DNA of 64,000 nucleotides, taken from NCBI GenBank assembly GCA_963921825.1, contig OY997596.1, positions 15,009,001 through 15,073,000 on the forward strand. The letters are read 5' to 3'. A program made the translations under genes and the position numbers. The stretch's first letter is position 1; each line of letters opens with the position of its first letter. The notes beneath the pieces are model-generated. The model was not told where the DNA came from. It saw nothing but the letters and a program-made list of their open reading frames with translations, and did not search any database. The DNA is from Erodium maritimum (lineage: Eukaryota > Streptophyta > Magnoliopsida > Geraniales > Geraniaceae). This document shows, piece by piece, positions 11,346-23,444 of the stretch.

Positions 11346-14300
11346 ATTTAAAACAGACGTACCTTGGGAGTCGAACAGGCCGGGATACTTCGCGCAAACC
11401 TCGTCCTCGCGTTCCCACGTCGACTCAGCCTCGTGATGTTTCCACTACACTCGGACCAAGCGGATAATCTTGCCTCCCCGCAGAATCTGCTGCCGTGTGT
11501 CCATGATCCGAACCGGCTGCTCCTCATAGGAGACATTATCAGCCACCTCGATATCAGTCCACTCGATTACGTGGGAGGGGTCTGCGTTGTACTGCCGCAA
11601 CTGGGATACGTGGAAGACGTTATGGACTCTCCTAAGCTAGGGTGGCAACGCCAGACGATAAGCCACTGCTCCCACCCTGCCCAAAATCTCGAACGGGCCT
11701 ATGTACCTCGGAGCCAACTTTCCCCCGCTGCGCCTGAACCGCACCAACCCCTTCCTCGGGCTCACCTTCAGGAACACGTGATCCCCGACTGCAAACTCGA
11801 GAGGTCGACGTCGCTTGTCGGCATAACTCTTCTGCCGGCTCTGCGCGGTCCTCAACCGATCGCGGATCAATGCGACCTTCTCCGTCGTCTCTCTGACAAG
11901 ATCTGGCCCCATCAGACTCTTGTCCCCCACCTCTGCCCAACATACTGGTGACCGACACGGCCTCCCATACAACGCTTCGAAAGGTGCCATCCCGATACTG
12001 GCCTGGAAACTGTTGTTGTAGGCGAACTCGGCCAACGGCAGGTGGGTCTCCCAAGATCCCCTGAAGTCCAACACACATGCTCGCAGCATGTCCTCATAGA
12101 ACTAGATGGTACGCTCTGACTGACCGTCTGTCTGGGGATGATGTGCTGTGCTGAGTAGAACCTCGGTCCCCAGTGCCTTCTGCAGACTCGGCCAAAACCT
12201 GGACGTGAAGCGGGGATCCCTGTCAGACACTATCGACACCGGGACCCCGTGGAGACGCACTATCTCCTGAATATACAAGCTGCTCAACTTGTCTACCGGG
12301 TCAGTCATCCTCATCGCCAAGAAGTGGGCCGACTTGGTCAAACGGTCAACCACCACCCACACGGCGTCGTTTCCCTTTGGAGATCTCGGTAGCCCGCACA
12401 CAAAATCCATCGTAATGTGCTCCCACTTCCACTGAGCAATCGGTAGTGGCTGTAACAATCCCGCGGGACGCTGATGCTCGGCCTTCACCTGCTGACAGAC
12501 GAGGCATCTCGACACAAACTCTGCGACTGCTCTCCTCATCCCGCGCCACCAGTAGTGCCGTCTGAGGTCACGTTACATCTTGGTGCCCCCCGGATGCACT
12601 GTAAGACGCGAATGGTGTGCCTCTCGTAACACGGCGTTTCTACAGTTAACTGGCACGAACAGTCCCCCACGGTACCGTAATCCCCAATCAATAATGTCCT
12701 CCCAGCCCACCACCTCGTCACCCCTGACGACTCTCTCGCGGATATTTGATGCTTCGACGTCCTCCGTCTGCGCCTCCAACACCTGGGCAAGCAGTGAGGG
12801 TTGAGCCACCAATGAGCACATGGCCACGCCGCTAGTAATCTCCTCTAGATCAAGCCCGAACGTGCTCAGCTCCCCCATCATGCCCCACTCTCGGACTGAT
12901 AAGCTGGCGAGGCTTGGAACCAACTTCCTACTCAAGGCGTCGGCGACAACGTTCGCCTTGCCCGGATGGTAGTGTAGCTTGAAGTCGCACTCCTCGAGTA
13001 GTTCCATCCACCGTCGCTGACGCATGTTCAGATCTCGCTGAGAAAATATGTACTTGAGGCTCTTGTGATCCGAGAACACCTGAAACCCCTCGCCATACAG
13101 ATAATAACGCCAGCTCTTTAGCGCAAACACGACCGCTGCTAGCTCCAAGTCGTGGGTAGGATAGTTGCGCTCGTGCGTCTTCAACTGTCTGGAGCCATAA
13201 GCCACAACCCTGCCCAACTGCATCAGCACGCAGCCCAGTCCCTCTCCGGACGCATCACAGTAGACGTCATAACCGAGCCCTCGCTCGGGCACCACTAATA
13301 CTGGAGCGGTGGTCAGCCGAGTCTTCAACTCCGTGAATGCCCGCTCACAGTCCTCCGTCCAAACAAATCTGGTTCCCTTGCGCGTCAACGAAGTCATCGG
13401 CGCGGCTAGTCGCGCAAAATCCTGTATGAATCGCCGATAGTAGCCTGCCAACCCTAGAAAGCTGCGGATCTCGAAGACACTCGTGGGCCGTGCCCACTTC
13501 GAGACCGCGTCGATCTTCGACTGATCGACCAGGATACCGTCACGGGACACGATGTGGCCGAGGAATTTCACCTCAGAGAGCCAGAACTCGCACTTCTCCC
13601 GGTTGGCATATAGCTGATGCTCGCGCAGTAGTGTCAGAACAGCCCTCAGATGTGCCTTATGTGCCGCCTCGTTCTGCGAATATATCAGGATGTCGTCGAC
13701 GAACACCACCACAAACTAATCTAAGTACGGCCAGAAGATGTTGTTCATCAGGTCCATGAACGCTGCAGGTGCGTTCGTCAGTCCGAAGGGCATCACCAGG
13801 AACTCGTAGTGCCCATAGCGCGTCCGGAATGCAGTCTTTGCGACGTCCCCCTCACGGACTCGCAACTGATAATAACCGGATCGCAGATCGATCTTCGAGA
13901 AGTAGGTCGCCCCTCTCAACTGGTCGAACAAATCATCGATCCTCGGCATCGGGTATCGGTTCTTCACCGTAACCCGGTTCAGCTTCCGGTAATCAATACA
14001 CATCCGTAGCTCTCCACTCTTCTTCTTCACGAAGAGTGCTGGTGCTCCCCACGGTGATACACTCGGACGGATGAACCCCTTCTGCTGAAGCTCCTCTAGC
14101 TGACGCTTCAGCTCAGTCAACTCTGCCAGCGCAAACCTGTAAGGCGTCATCGATATCGCCGCTGTCCCTGGCACTAGGTCGATCCCGAACTCCACCTCGC
14201 GAACCGGTGGTAACCCGCTCAACTCCTCAGGAAAGACCTCGGGGAACTCGCATACCACTCTCGGTAACTCTCGGCTCTGCACAGACGACGCTTCCTCCTC

Positions 14301-16160
14301 AGCGGACAATGCTGACATGAGGACCCCGCTCTTACTACCCAAAACACACGTCACCTTCGTGCCACCCACTGTCACTGTCACTCGTCGCCTGTAGCAGTCG
14401 ATATTGGCTCGGTACCTCGACAGCCAGTCCATTCCCAAGATCACATCAAAGGTAGTCATCCCCAACACGAGAAGATCACCAGGGCAAGGACAGTCTGCGA
14501 CTCTAATCTCGCAGGCACGACATACTCTAGTCAACGATACACCACCCCCAACTGGGGTGTCCAGGCATAGGGGTGGACTCAACGGCTCTAAGCTCAACCC
14601 CAACCTCTCGGCACAACCCGACGAAATAAAAAAGTGCGACGCCCCAGTATCAAACAAGAATAAAGCCCATAAATGATACAGTAAACACGTACCCTGGATG
14701 GTCTCTCGGTATGTGCTAGGTCCTGGGGCTCTGGAGTTGGTGACTGCATATACCCTCCCCTGCGAGGCCTGCTGCCTCTGACCCGGCGCACTGGCTGCTG
14801 GATACCCGTGACTCTACTGCTGTCTCGTAATCGGTGCGCTCGTAGACGGCCGTGACGGCCTCGGCTGCTGACTCTGTCGAGGGCGACCCCTGGGCGACTG
14901 TACTGTTCGCGACTGCTGCGGTCGTTGCGCTAAAGTCTCTCCCAACTGCTCACGGCACCATGCCATAGTGTGTCCCATCCGGCCGCACCGGAAACAGTTG
15001 GCCTCGTCGGCTCTCGCCCCGAGCTATGGCCTGTCCGGCTGGTCGATGGTGGTGCCGTGTGTCCTCCTCTCGCTCTGCACCCTCGCTGCAAGTGGCATGT
15101 CTCCCCGCCGAGATAACATGTCGGCCCCCTCTCTGAGACGGCTGGCCCTACCGATGCTACTAACCCCTGCTGTCTCGATCCACTCTGATGAGGCGGTGGT
15201 CGGAAGAATCCCGCGGTCCTCTGCCTCCGCGAGTCTCGTGAGTCTGACGGCCCTGCAAAACTGATCGGCCGCTGTCGGACCTCACGGCCCCTGGCTGCAT
15301 CCCGGGCGCCCTGCTCCAATGTAGTCGCGGTGTCCACGAGGTCGGTATAGTTCCGCAGCCTCAAGGCGAGAACCTGGTTCCGAATGCCCAGCCTCAGTCC
15401 TCCCTGGAACCGCAGGCAACGGTTCGTCTCGCTCATCACCATCTCTGGCGCGAATCTGGCCAAGGCTGTGAACCTGGCCTCGTACTCTGCTACCGTCATC
15501 CCTCCTTGCTCCAGGTCTAAGAACTGCCGATGTCGCTCCAGCCGAGCCGACTCGGGAAAGTACTGTGCCATGAACACCTCCTGGAAGATGCTGTAGTCGT
15601 ATCCGACCGTGTCCTTCACACGCCTCCACCAGTGGTAGGCGCTGCTCTCAGCTGATGGGCCGCGAATGACACCCTGCGATGGCCATCCTCGACACCCGAT
15701 GTATCCAGGTCTCGCGTGACCTGTTCTAGCCACCTCTCGGCTAGTACGGGGTTCGGCTCCCCGAAAAAAGTGGGTATCCCGAGCTTCAGGAAATCTAGTA
15801 GTGCTCGGGAGGTATGATCCTCTGTTTGAGCGGCCTTACCGGGACCGCGGCTGCCTCTGGTGCTGGCGAGGCCGACTCTCGGCTGGCGATGACCGCCACC
15901 AAACTCTGAACTGTCTTGGTCAGCTCATCCAGGGCAGTCATCACCGGAGGGTCCCCAACTGGCGGAACACTGGGGGTGCCTGTAGACGGCCCCGCGTCGC
16001 TCCTCCTGTCCTCTCCGACAGGAGTGCCCTGCACCTCCGCGTACTCGGCGGGCTCAACGGTTGGCACCCTCCCTGGTGCCCCTGCTGACCGTCCCCGCCG
16101 GCCTCGCGTGGGTCCCCGACCCCGTGTTCCTGATGCTCGTCCGCGTCTACCGCGAGCCAT
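11346..16160 (-). pseudogene. gypsy-1 gag-pol, damaged
   Basis: On the minus strand a gag frame opens at 16160 with an Arg/Gly-rich start (MARGRRGRASGTRG). It continues through a Retrotrans_gag domain (about 15300-15700) and a zinc knuckle CFRCGRMGH (about 14990). Next come an aspartic protease with FDTGASH (about 14650), reverse transcriptase with its FVDDILIYS active site (near 13700), RNase H (about 12950-13400) and integrase with a His/Cys finger ending [11 protein letters not shown] and the catalytic core (about 12100-12540). A C-terminal tail ends with ESTWEREDEVCAKYP near 11370. All expected domains are present in order. It is a fossil with about five breaks. Confidence 0.92.
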
Positions 16161-17448
16161 AATCAGTATCCTCTGCACGGATACACGCAAACGTTCAGTT
16201 TGCGAACTCAAATAAAGACGACAGTTCAAAAACACTAACGTTCACCCGCTCAAGCTAAACATACTTTAAATATTAGCATTTGTAAACGAGACCTCAAAGA
16301 GACCGCACCGACGTGCACCAAACAAGCGACGACAAACCGACCCACAAAACGAAGCAACGACCACCAAAAGTTTGAAAACTGCTCGCTGGACCAGGCCGGT
16401 ACAAGACCCGGGCCGTGCCACACTCCGGGCCGGTAACCAGGCCGGGCCATGCTTCAAACCGGGCCGGCACACAAGACCGGCCGCGCCCCAAACCGGGCCG
16501 GAACCCGAGCCCTGCCGGGCCACAAACCGTACCGGCGACCAAACCATGCCTGACAGCTTATCAGGCCGGCATCCGGCCCTTGCCGGACTGCCTTCCGGGC
16601 CGGCGTCCAGTCCTTGCCGGACTGCTCTCCTGGCCGGCGTCCAGCCCGTGCCGGACTGTCCTCTGGGCCGGCAACCGAGCCTTGCCGGACCACGTTCCGG
16701 GCCGGCAGCCAGCTGCTGCCGTGCCCCGTTCCGGGCCGGCAGCCAGCTCCTGCCGTGCCCCGTTCCGGGCCGGCAGCCAACTCCTGCCATTCCCCCTACC
16801 GGATCACACCAGCGACTCCGAACTCCTAACGATGAAGAAACCGCCCTACTTACACCCGCTGTGTCTACCCTAGGACAATCGTAACCCTACCGGCTAATAA
16901 CGATTCGTCCACTAGTACGTCGCAGACAACGACCACCCTAAACATAACACTGTAGGGCAACTAAAAACCGACCTCAACCAAAACATCAACCGACAAGCTC
17001 AAACAGCAACAACCACAACACGACGACCCCCGCTCACCAGGCCAACCAAAGTCGAACCTTGCCCACCGGCCCAACCAAAATCAAACATACGCCCCCCAGG
17101 GCCAAACAAGTTCACAACACGCCAACAGGGCCAACAATTTTAAAAACCTTCACCCTTTCATTTTAAAAACTTCGTTCCTTGACATCACGTAGTTACAACC
17201 CGGTCCAGGCGTCCCCGAACCACGTTGTACCGACTTGACATCAACACCGTCACGTTCGACTACAGGAGCGCTCCTGAGTAGACCCGCGACAGTTTAAAAA
17301 CAATTCACGCAACACACACAATCAGTATGCCAACAACAAAATACTGTAACATACGTACAAACAAAAACAAAACTCCGGACATGACGGGTCTACACTGACT
17401 CGACTCTCCCACCTAATTGACGGACAGTCCGAGGTTTGAAACCTCAAG
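16161..17448 (-). other. gypsy-1 leader between primer-binding site and gag
   Basis: This 1.3-kb non-coding leader contains a GC-rich 34-bp minisatellite (about 16385-16800) and simple A/C-rich sequence elsewhere. The overlapping open frames of 66-174 codons on both strands are by-products of the stop-poor repeat. Confidence 0.82.
16385..16800. repeat. 34-bp GC-rich minisatellite in the gypsy-1 leader
   Basis: About twelve units of 34 bp centre on CCGGGCCGG, for example CCTTGCCGGACTG followed by CCGGGCCGGC and CAGCCAGC. The period is one more than a multiple of three, so each unit shifts frame and all frames are open and repetitive. A very similar 34-bp array occurs in the gypsy-3 LTRs. Confidence 0.88.
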
Positions 17449-17460
17449 CTCTGATACCAA
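17449..17460 (-). other. gypsy-1 primer-binding site (initiator-Met tRNA)
   Basis: The plus strand reads GCTCTGATACCA, which is TGGTATCAGAGC on the element strand. It lies two bases from the 5' LTR edge at 17463 and is complementary to the 3' end of plant initiator methionine tRNA. Confidence 0.92.
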
Positions 17461-17462
17461 GC

Positions 17463-20400
17463 TGTCACACCCCAAATTCAGCGAACCGAACTCGGGACGC
17501 GAACATTTAAAAACATAAAAACACTTGAACCTGTTTTGAATAAAAGCTTTGACATTTCCAATTACTTCTCAAAATAATAGTATTTACAATACAAAAACGT
17601 CCCAACAAGTGGACAAGGTACAAAATCCGTCACTAGACTCAACAAAAGTAACGACCAGACTCCGCTCCGAGCTCCACAAGCTTCAAGAGCTCACCTAGTC
17701 CGTCCGGTGATCAATACCTGTAGGAAAAGCAGCTAGGGGTGAGCGTTCGCTCACCTCCACGGATAACAGACTGACTATGGCATAAATAGTAGATAAAGCC
17801 AGTAACACCAAAACCAAAATTAACGCCAAAACCAACACCAACTCAAGTACTCAGCTGAACCACAACCCATTACCTTCCACAACAGACTCAACCTCAAACT
17901 TGTAAAGTAAAACCGACACAACCAACAATGACCTTCCCCCAAAGACACGAACACGGATCAGGCTAGCCGAAGAATGCTCAGAACCTGCCGAGCCTCGTAC
18001 ACGGATCAGGCCAGCCGAAGAATGCTCGTAACCTGCCGGGACCCGGTCACGGATCAGGCTAGCCGAAGAATGCTCATAACCTTTCGGGATCCGGACACGG
18101 AACAGGCTAGCCGAAGAATGCTCAGAACCTGTCGAGACTTGAGTTTGGTCAGGCCAGCCAGAGAATGCTCGTAACCTGCCAAAATCCATACCACTCCCCG
18201 ACACACAGTCGGGTCGGGCAAACACAACCACAAACACAAGCAAGTTCAACAAACAGGCACTCAGGGCCACTCAAGACACCTCAACAGACAAGACTCGGGT
18301 TCAACAACCCCACGGGCCATCATGGCCTCCCAAGACACAACCAACAATACACGGGCTCTCATGGCCACCCAAACACCAAATTAAATAACACGGCTCTCAT
18401 GGCCACCCAGACACCAAATTAAATAACACGGGCTCTCATGACCACCCAAACACCAAATTAAATAACACGGGCTCTCATGGCCACCCAAGACAGAAATTAA
18501 ACAGTCAACCTCCGGGCATGGTCGTATGCCTCCAGTAATTTTAATATCGCTAAGTTCTCTATTCCTATGACACTACTAAGTGTCACATGCCTTTCCAATA
18601 ATTACTAAGTTCCCGTAACATGCTTTTCTAATATTTAAATAAACCTAAACAACCCACGACACCCCGGTGTCACATGCAGTTCTACTGTTAACTTTCCCTA
18701 ATCAGGGCCGAGATCCGGCTACTTTTCCCTACCTCGTAAATAAACCCAAAAGCGCTCCAACAAAACCCGAAGTAGACCCAGTCACTCGCCGAGCTTCCCT
18801 TTGCCTCGGTCCGCAGCACGATCTAAAAGAACACAATTTCAAAGCACTTTTAAACTATTACGAAAAACCCGAAACTGAAAAACTTAACGCCCAAACGTAA
18901 CCCCGATAAAGTCGATCACTCCCCAACTTCCCAATTACTCGACATTGTCGATAAAGGACCCTTAAAGGCCCGATTCGCCCGACATCGCGAATCTGCCCGT
19001 GTTTCGTTAATTGCCTTCCGGGGCTCCAAAAGCCCCTGTTTTCGTTTCTACGGTCTTAGAATAATGGGGAAACTCCGCTAAACAACTGTTATTTGACTTT
19101 CATTATCACATCATAACTGTTAACTTCATAATTGTCACGTTGTATCCCCATAATTGTTTTTTTTGCAGAGAATAACGGTAATTTTTTAAAAAAAGCAACG
19201 GTAAGTTGACGTTTTTTTTACCGTTGATGTCTACAAAATGATACACATTTACAGGTAATATGTGACAGTTTTCGTTAGTCTTCCGTTCTATTCTGAAAAA
19301 AGTTCAACTAACACGTTAGTCTGTGAAAACCAAAGTCAAATAATCGTTGTTTAGCGGAGTTTCCCCTAGAATAATTCAAGGAACCCAACGCACTTAACGG
19401 AATCGAATTCCGACTTCTGAGTCAATTAATTAACGTTTGAAGTTTCTAAAACCCGTTAATTACAACTTCTCCAATTTAATTTCAATTTTTGATTCGGTTT
19501 AGGATAAATGGTCCGGGGAACGTTTTAAACTATCCGAACATTAAAACCCGAGCAACCGAGCACGTGGGCCCCACCCAAACCCCTTGGCCGTGCCCTAGGG
19601 TTTGAGGGGAGGGGCTCGGCCACCATGTGGTGGCTGGTGCCAACTCCGGCCAGCCACTTCATGGCCGGCCGGCCACCACCCACGGTGGCCGGAGCTCCTC
19701 CCGAGCCTCCGGTCACCGGAAAACGTCAAACTTCACCTCCAACCACCTCCAAAACGTCTCCAACAAACCCCCAAACTCACTACAACCCTAACTCATAGTT
19801 TATAACCAAACCCTAGCTTTTGAAAAATAAACGAAACGACGATCGGTTTAGGTCTTACAGACGAGGAAGACGAGGGGAAGAGGTTTGCTCTTTGCTTTGA
19901 ATCGATCCAACGGTTGAATAAACTCCCAAACCCTAGCTTTTAATCTTCTATCTTCTTCTCCTTCTCCTTCTCTCTCTAACTCTCTTCTTCTCTCTTCTCT
20001 TTCTAACAACTAACAACTAACTCATTTAATTTCCTTTTTTTTTCTTTAAACCCATGTGTGGCCGTCCACCTATGGTGACCACACATTTTCCCCCCAAAAC
20101 TAACACCACCATATACTTGACAAGTGTCAAGGTGGGTCCCACACCTTTTGGACAATATCTAGTTGATATTTTCCAATCAGTTTCGCGAAAAACGGACATT
20201 TCGGGCCCCGAACGGGCACTTTTCCCAAGAAATTACGAAACTTGACGGGCTACAAGGAAACGGCTCAACTAAGACCGCTGCGTTGACGGCTAAGCTTTTT
20301 GGATCCAAAACGGTCCTCGAATGGACCAAAACGTCGCTCGGTTGACTTTTCCAGCGAAAAGTCAACATTTTACAAATTGATCAGAAAGTTGCCCTGAGTC

Positions 20401-20552
20401 CCCTGGAACTCATTTTGGTCGATAACGGGGTCATCTTAAGTCCGGTATGACCCTCGGGGTCAATTTAGGTTAAGTTTATGTCTGTCTTAAAATTTTGAAA
20501 TTTTCCTGTTTTCCGCAGGTTTGACTGACGTTGACCAGAAGTGGTTATTACA
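17463..20552 (-). repeat. gypsy-1 5' LTR (3090 bp, with MITE)
   Basis: It starts TGTCACACCCCAAATTCAGC and ends GTGGTTATTACA. It is collinear with 8547-11312 except for the 301-bp MITE and its extra 9-bp duplication. In the element's own direction this is the promoter-bearing LTR. Confidence 0.93.
19066..19366. mobile_element. Mutator-type MITE (301 bp)
   Basis: This insertion is present in only one gypsy-1 LTR. Exact 9-bp duplications TAGAATAAT lie at 19057-19065 and 19367-19375; the other LTR shows a single copy near 10153. Terminal inverted repeats start GGGGAAACTCCGCTAAACAA and stay similar for about 45 bp. The 9-bp duplication and long inverted repeats indicate a MULE-derived MITE. It has no coding capacity. 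It is the youngest event in this nest. Confidence 0.93.
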
Positions 20553-21410
20553 TATGTGTTGGAGTAATATATTGATGTGTGTTCTGATCTGTGTCCACAA
20601 AATAAATAGAACGATATATCAGGATGAATCACACTTGATGGGTCCCTAGTCAACAAGTTTCACTAGAAGCGATTAGTATGAAAGATGACTCTTTATGGCT
20701 TAGTTCTATTAGTCATTAGAATGAGATTCCGGAGTCTGATCATAGATATCATGTGGGACATGATATTGGATAACCTGACGTGAATATGTTGCATAGATTC
20801 AGTCATGAACATATTCAGTGTCGTAGCATGTCATGTATACTTAGACCAATGTGTCCTTGTGATCTCTATGTAGCAAACAACTGCGTTTGACCTGAACCTA
20901 ACGTTGCACCGTGAAAGGGCTTACATAACAACTAGTATTGACTTGGGGACGGACTGCATTAGTGACACGAAATAGGACTAAGGGATTATCCCTCATACTG
21001 TGGTATGGGAAAGATATCGGTTCTCGACCGCTTGATCTAGAATGACTGAAAGAATAGCATGGCCATGCACATGATACTGGCTATTATATATTAAGTCATC
21101 TCACATATCAAGGAACAGTGATTGAGAATAATAACTATGTCGACTTTATGCTTTATCTCAATCAGTATATCAGTGATAAAAGGATAATGATAAGGACGGC
21201 GGAAAGGTTTGAATCGATAAGAGGTTGATTCGTTATGCAGTGTTGGGAAATACCAAGTCTCTTTAGTTGCCACTTATACAGGATCAAGTAAAATGATACT
21301 TTACGTTGATCTATAAACATGCATAAACCTAAGGGTCACACCGGAGGATGAAACTCATTAGCACACTAATGGAGAATGGCCAAGCGGGAAGTTGACATGG
21401 GACATGACTG
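20553..21410 (+). repeat. Old copia LTR, right piece
   Basis: This continues the LTR broken at 8546 and begins with the second TATGT. It aligns with 53084-53940 of the copia-3 5' LTR but is visibly more diverged. Similarity fades near 21410, before the LTR's usual end, so the element is truncated. Together with 8453-8546 it is the pre-existing target of gypsy-1. Confidence 0.8.
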
Positions 21411-21819
21411 CTGAGTAGGGATGACTATGAGTTAAATCCCTTTTTTAACGTGCATCAGGACACGGTCATCAAGCAATATGGAGACGGTTAAGTACCAATC
21501 GCTCTCGCAGGGAGTAGAGGTGTCACTAGTATTTTGATAAAACCTACGGACGTGAGTTGTCACTTCCACATCCCTGGAAGAAAAAATAAGGGGAGAAAAA
21601 GTAAAAGTTGTTGTTTAAGTGTAGAAATTAGTGAAATCTATATACAAGCTACACCCTAAGACACATAGCTTTTGATTCACACAAAGAGTTGGTCACGGGT
21701 ACAAGTAAACACGATTTCAAATTAATGCAAGGTTTGGTTAACGATGAGTAAAAACAATAATACTTTCTTTATGATCTTAGAACACTTAAGTTCTTATGTA
21801 TGTGGTATCAGGAAATCAA
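21411..21819. other. Unassigned sequence left of copia-2
   Basis: I see no gene and no recognisable element domain. It is AT-rich, has no long frame and joins directly to 33757 once copia-2 is removed. The wording around 21500-21580 resembles non-coding parts of plant LTR elements, but I cannot assign a family. Confidence 0.5.
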
Positions 21820-21824
21820 CCACA

Positions 21825-23426
21825 TGTTGGGTCTCGATGGAGGGTATGCACACATACTTGCGGCGGAAATAACTCGAGACCATGCCAAAGAACACTACCA
21901 AATATTAGATACACAAGAGAATAAACAATATGGATGTTTCCTTACCAATTAGTTCAAGAAAAGGAAGAGAACACCAAAGAAACGATGATCGGCTTGAGTC
22001 TCCAAGACGCCTACATATCCAATTGGAATCAAAGCCACGTAGTTCTTCTTTAGATGACTCAAGAACACAACAAGATTGAAAAACAGTGCCAAACCCGAAA
22101 TTGTAGGGAGAGACGGAGAGAAAATATGTTTCCTATTCTTTCTTGTGTTTGTTATGTTGAAAAAGGATGACTTAAACATAACAAACCCCATACTTTTCCA
22201 ACTAAAGGCATGGGACAAGCATGGTGACAACTAAGGTGTAAATAGGACAAAGTATGGTTAGACAAGATGGGGTTAGGTGGTGAATCACCAACACATTAAT
22301 CCTTGTCTTGCTTACTTAGTACTAATTAATCAAGACTTGATTAATTAGTTCCATGTGCCTTGGTTGCATGGGCCTTTCATGGGCCTCTTGGAACATGGCC
22401 CATGGCCATTCCCAACGAGGTCCCGTGACGTGCTCATCGCCTCCAAGCCCTCCATACCGAAAATGTCCAACATTATCCGAGGTGATCAATCCAAGACTCC
22501 AAGCCTTGTCTCGATCCGTAAAGTCCTATTCACTTACAGGCACATGACCCAAAACCCAGTTTTGGTCATGTCCCGAGACAACTCTCTTTTGGCCATTCTC
22601 CATAAATGTGTCAATGAGTTTCACCCTCCGGTGTGACCCTTAGGTTTATGCATGTCAATAGATCAACGTAAAATCCCATTTTACTTGATCCTATTTAAGA
22701 GGTAACTAACGAGACTTTAGTATTGCCTGACACTACATAACGAATCGACCACGTCGATTCTAACCTTTCCGTCGTCCCTGTCATTATCCTTTTTATCTTC
22801 GATATCCTGATTGAGATAAGGCATAGAGCCATCATCCTTATTACTCTCAATCACTGTTCCTTGATATGTGAGATGACCGAATATATGATACCTAGTATCA
22901 TGTGCATGGTCATGCTATTCTTTCAATCACTCTCGATCAAGCGGCCGAGAACCGGTATCTTTCCCATACCGCTGTATGAGGGATAAATCCCTTAGCCGTC
23001 TTTCGTGTCACTCATGCAGTCCGTCCCCAAGCCAATGTTGGCCGTTATGGATACATGACAAGCTACGACAATGAATATGCTCATGACTTGATCTATGGCA
23101 CATATTCATGTCGGGTCGTCCAATATCATGTCCCACATGATATCTATGATCAGACTCCGGAATCCCATTCCAATGACTAACAGAACGTAAGCCATAAAGA
23201 GCCATCTTTCATACTACTCGCTTCTTGTGAAGCTTTGTTGACTAGGGACCCATCGAATGTGATCCATCTCAATCTATGGATCTATTCGCATGGTGGGTAT
23301 AGATCAGAACACACATCGATATATTACTCCAACACATAAGTAATATCAAGCCGCTTTAATCTTATTGCTAATTATGATATATACATCTGGACATATATGA
23401 TTGAACTACGGGCACTAAGACTAACA
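21825..23426 (-). repeat. copia-2 3' LTR (1602 bp)
   Basis: It runs from TGTTGGGTCTCGATGG to GGCACTAAGACTAACA, the inverse of the copia-1 and copia-3 LTRs. The central palindrome near 22325-22350 and the antisense frame (22355-22636) are shared by the family. Confidence 0.92.
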
Positions 23427-23442
23427 ATCTCCCACTTGCCCT
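23427..23442 (-). other. copia-2 polypurine tract
   Basis: The plus strand ATCTCCCACTTGCCCT is the complement of the AGGGCAAGTGGGAGAT tract seen before the copia-1 and copia-3 3' LTRs, directly against the LTR edge. Confidence 0.85.
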
Positions 23443-23444
23443 AA

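Larger units (their letters stand above)
8547..20552 (-). mobile_element. gypsy-1: Tekay/Del-type Ty3-gypsy retrotransposon, complete structure
   Basis: This minus-strand element is 12006 bp including a nested MITE. Exact 5-bp duplications TATGT flank it (8542-8546 and 20553-20557). LTRs are 8547-11312 (3') and 17463-20552 (5'). The primer-binding site matches initiator-Met tRNA, and the polypurine tract reads TTTAAGGGGGGTAG on the minus strand. The order gag, protease, RT, RNase H, integrase makes it Ty3-gypsy. The long LTRs and the C-terminal ESTWEREDEV tail fit the chromodomain-bearing Tekay/Del lineage. The two LTRs differ by eye at only a few sites per several hundred bases apart from the MITE, so it is fairly young. 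The coding region is nearly open, with roughly five breaks. It sits inside an older copia LTR. Confidence 0.94.

Noticed and set aside
16250-16884. Overlapping open frames of 66-174 codons on both strands
   Set aside because: They are produced by a stop-poor 34-bp repeat whose period shifts frame each unit, inside the gypsy-1 leader. No domain is recognisable.
21780-21824. GTGGTATCAG near 21801 as a primer-binding site of a further LTR element
   Set aside because: There is no LTR edge beside it and the following bases do not continue the initiator-tRNA complement.
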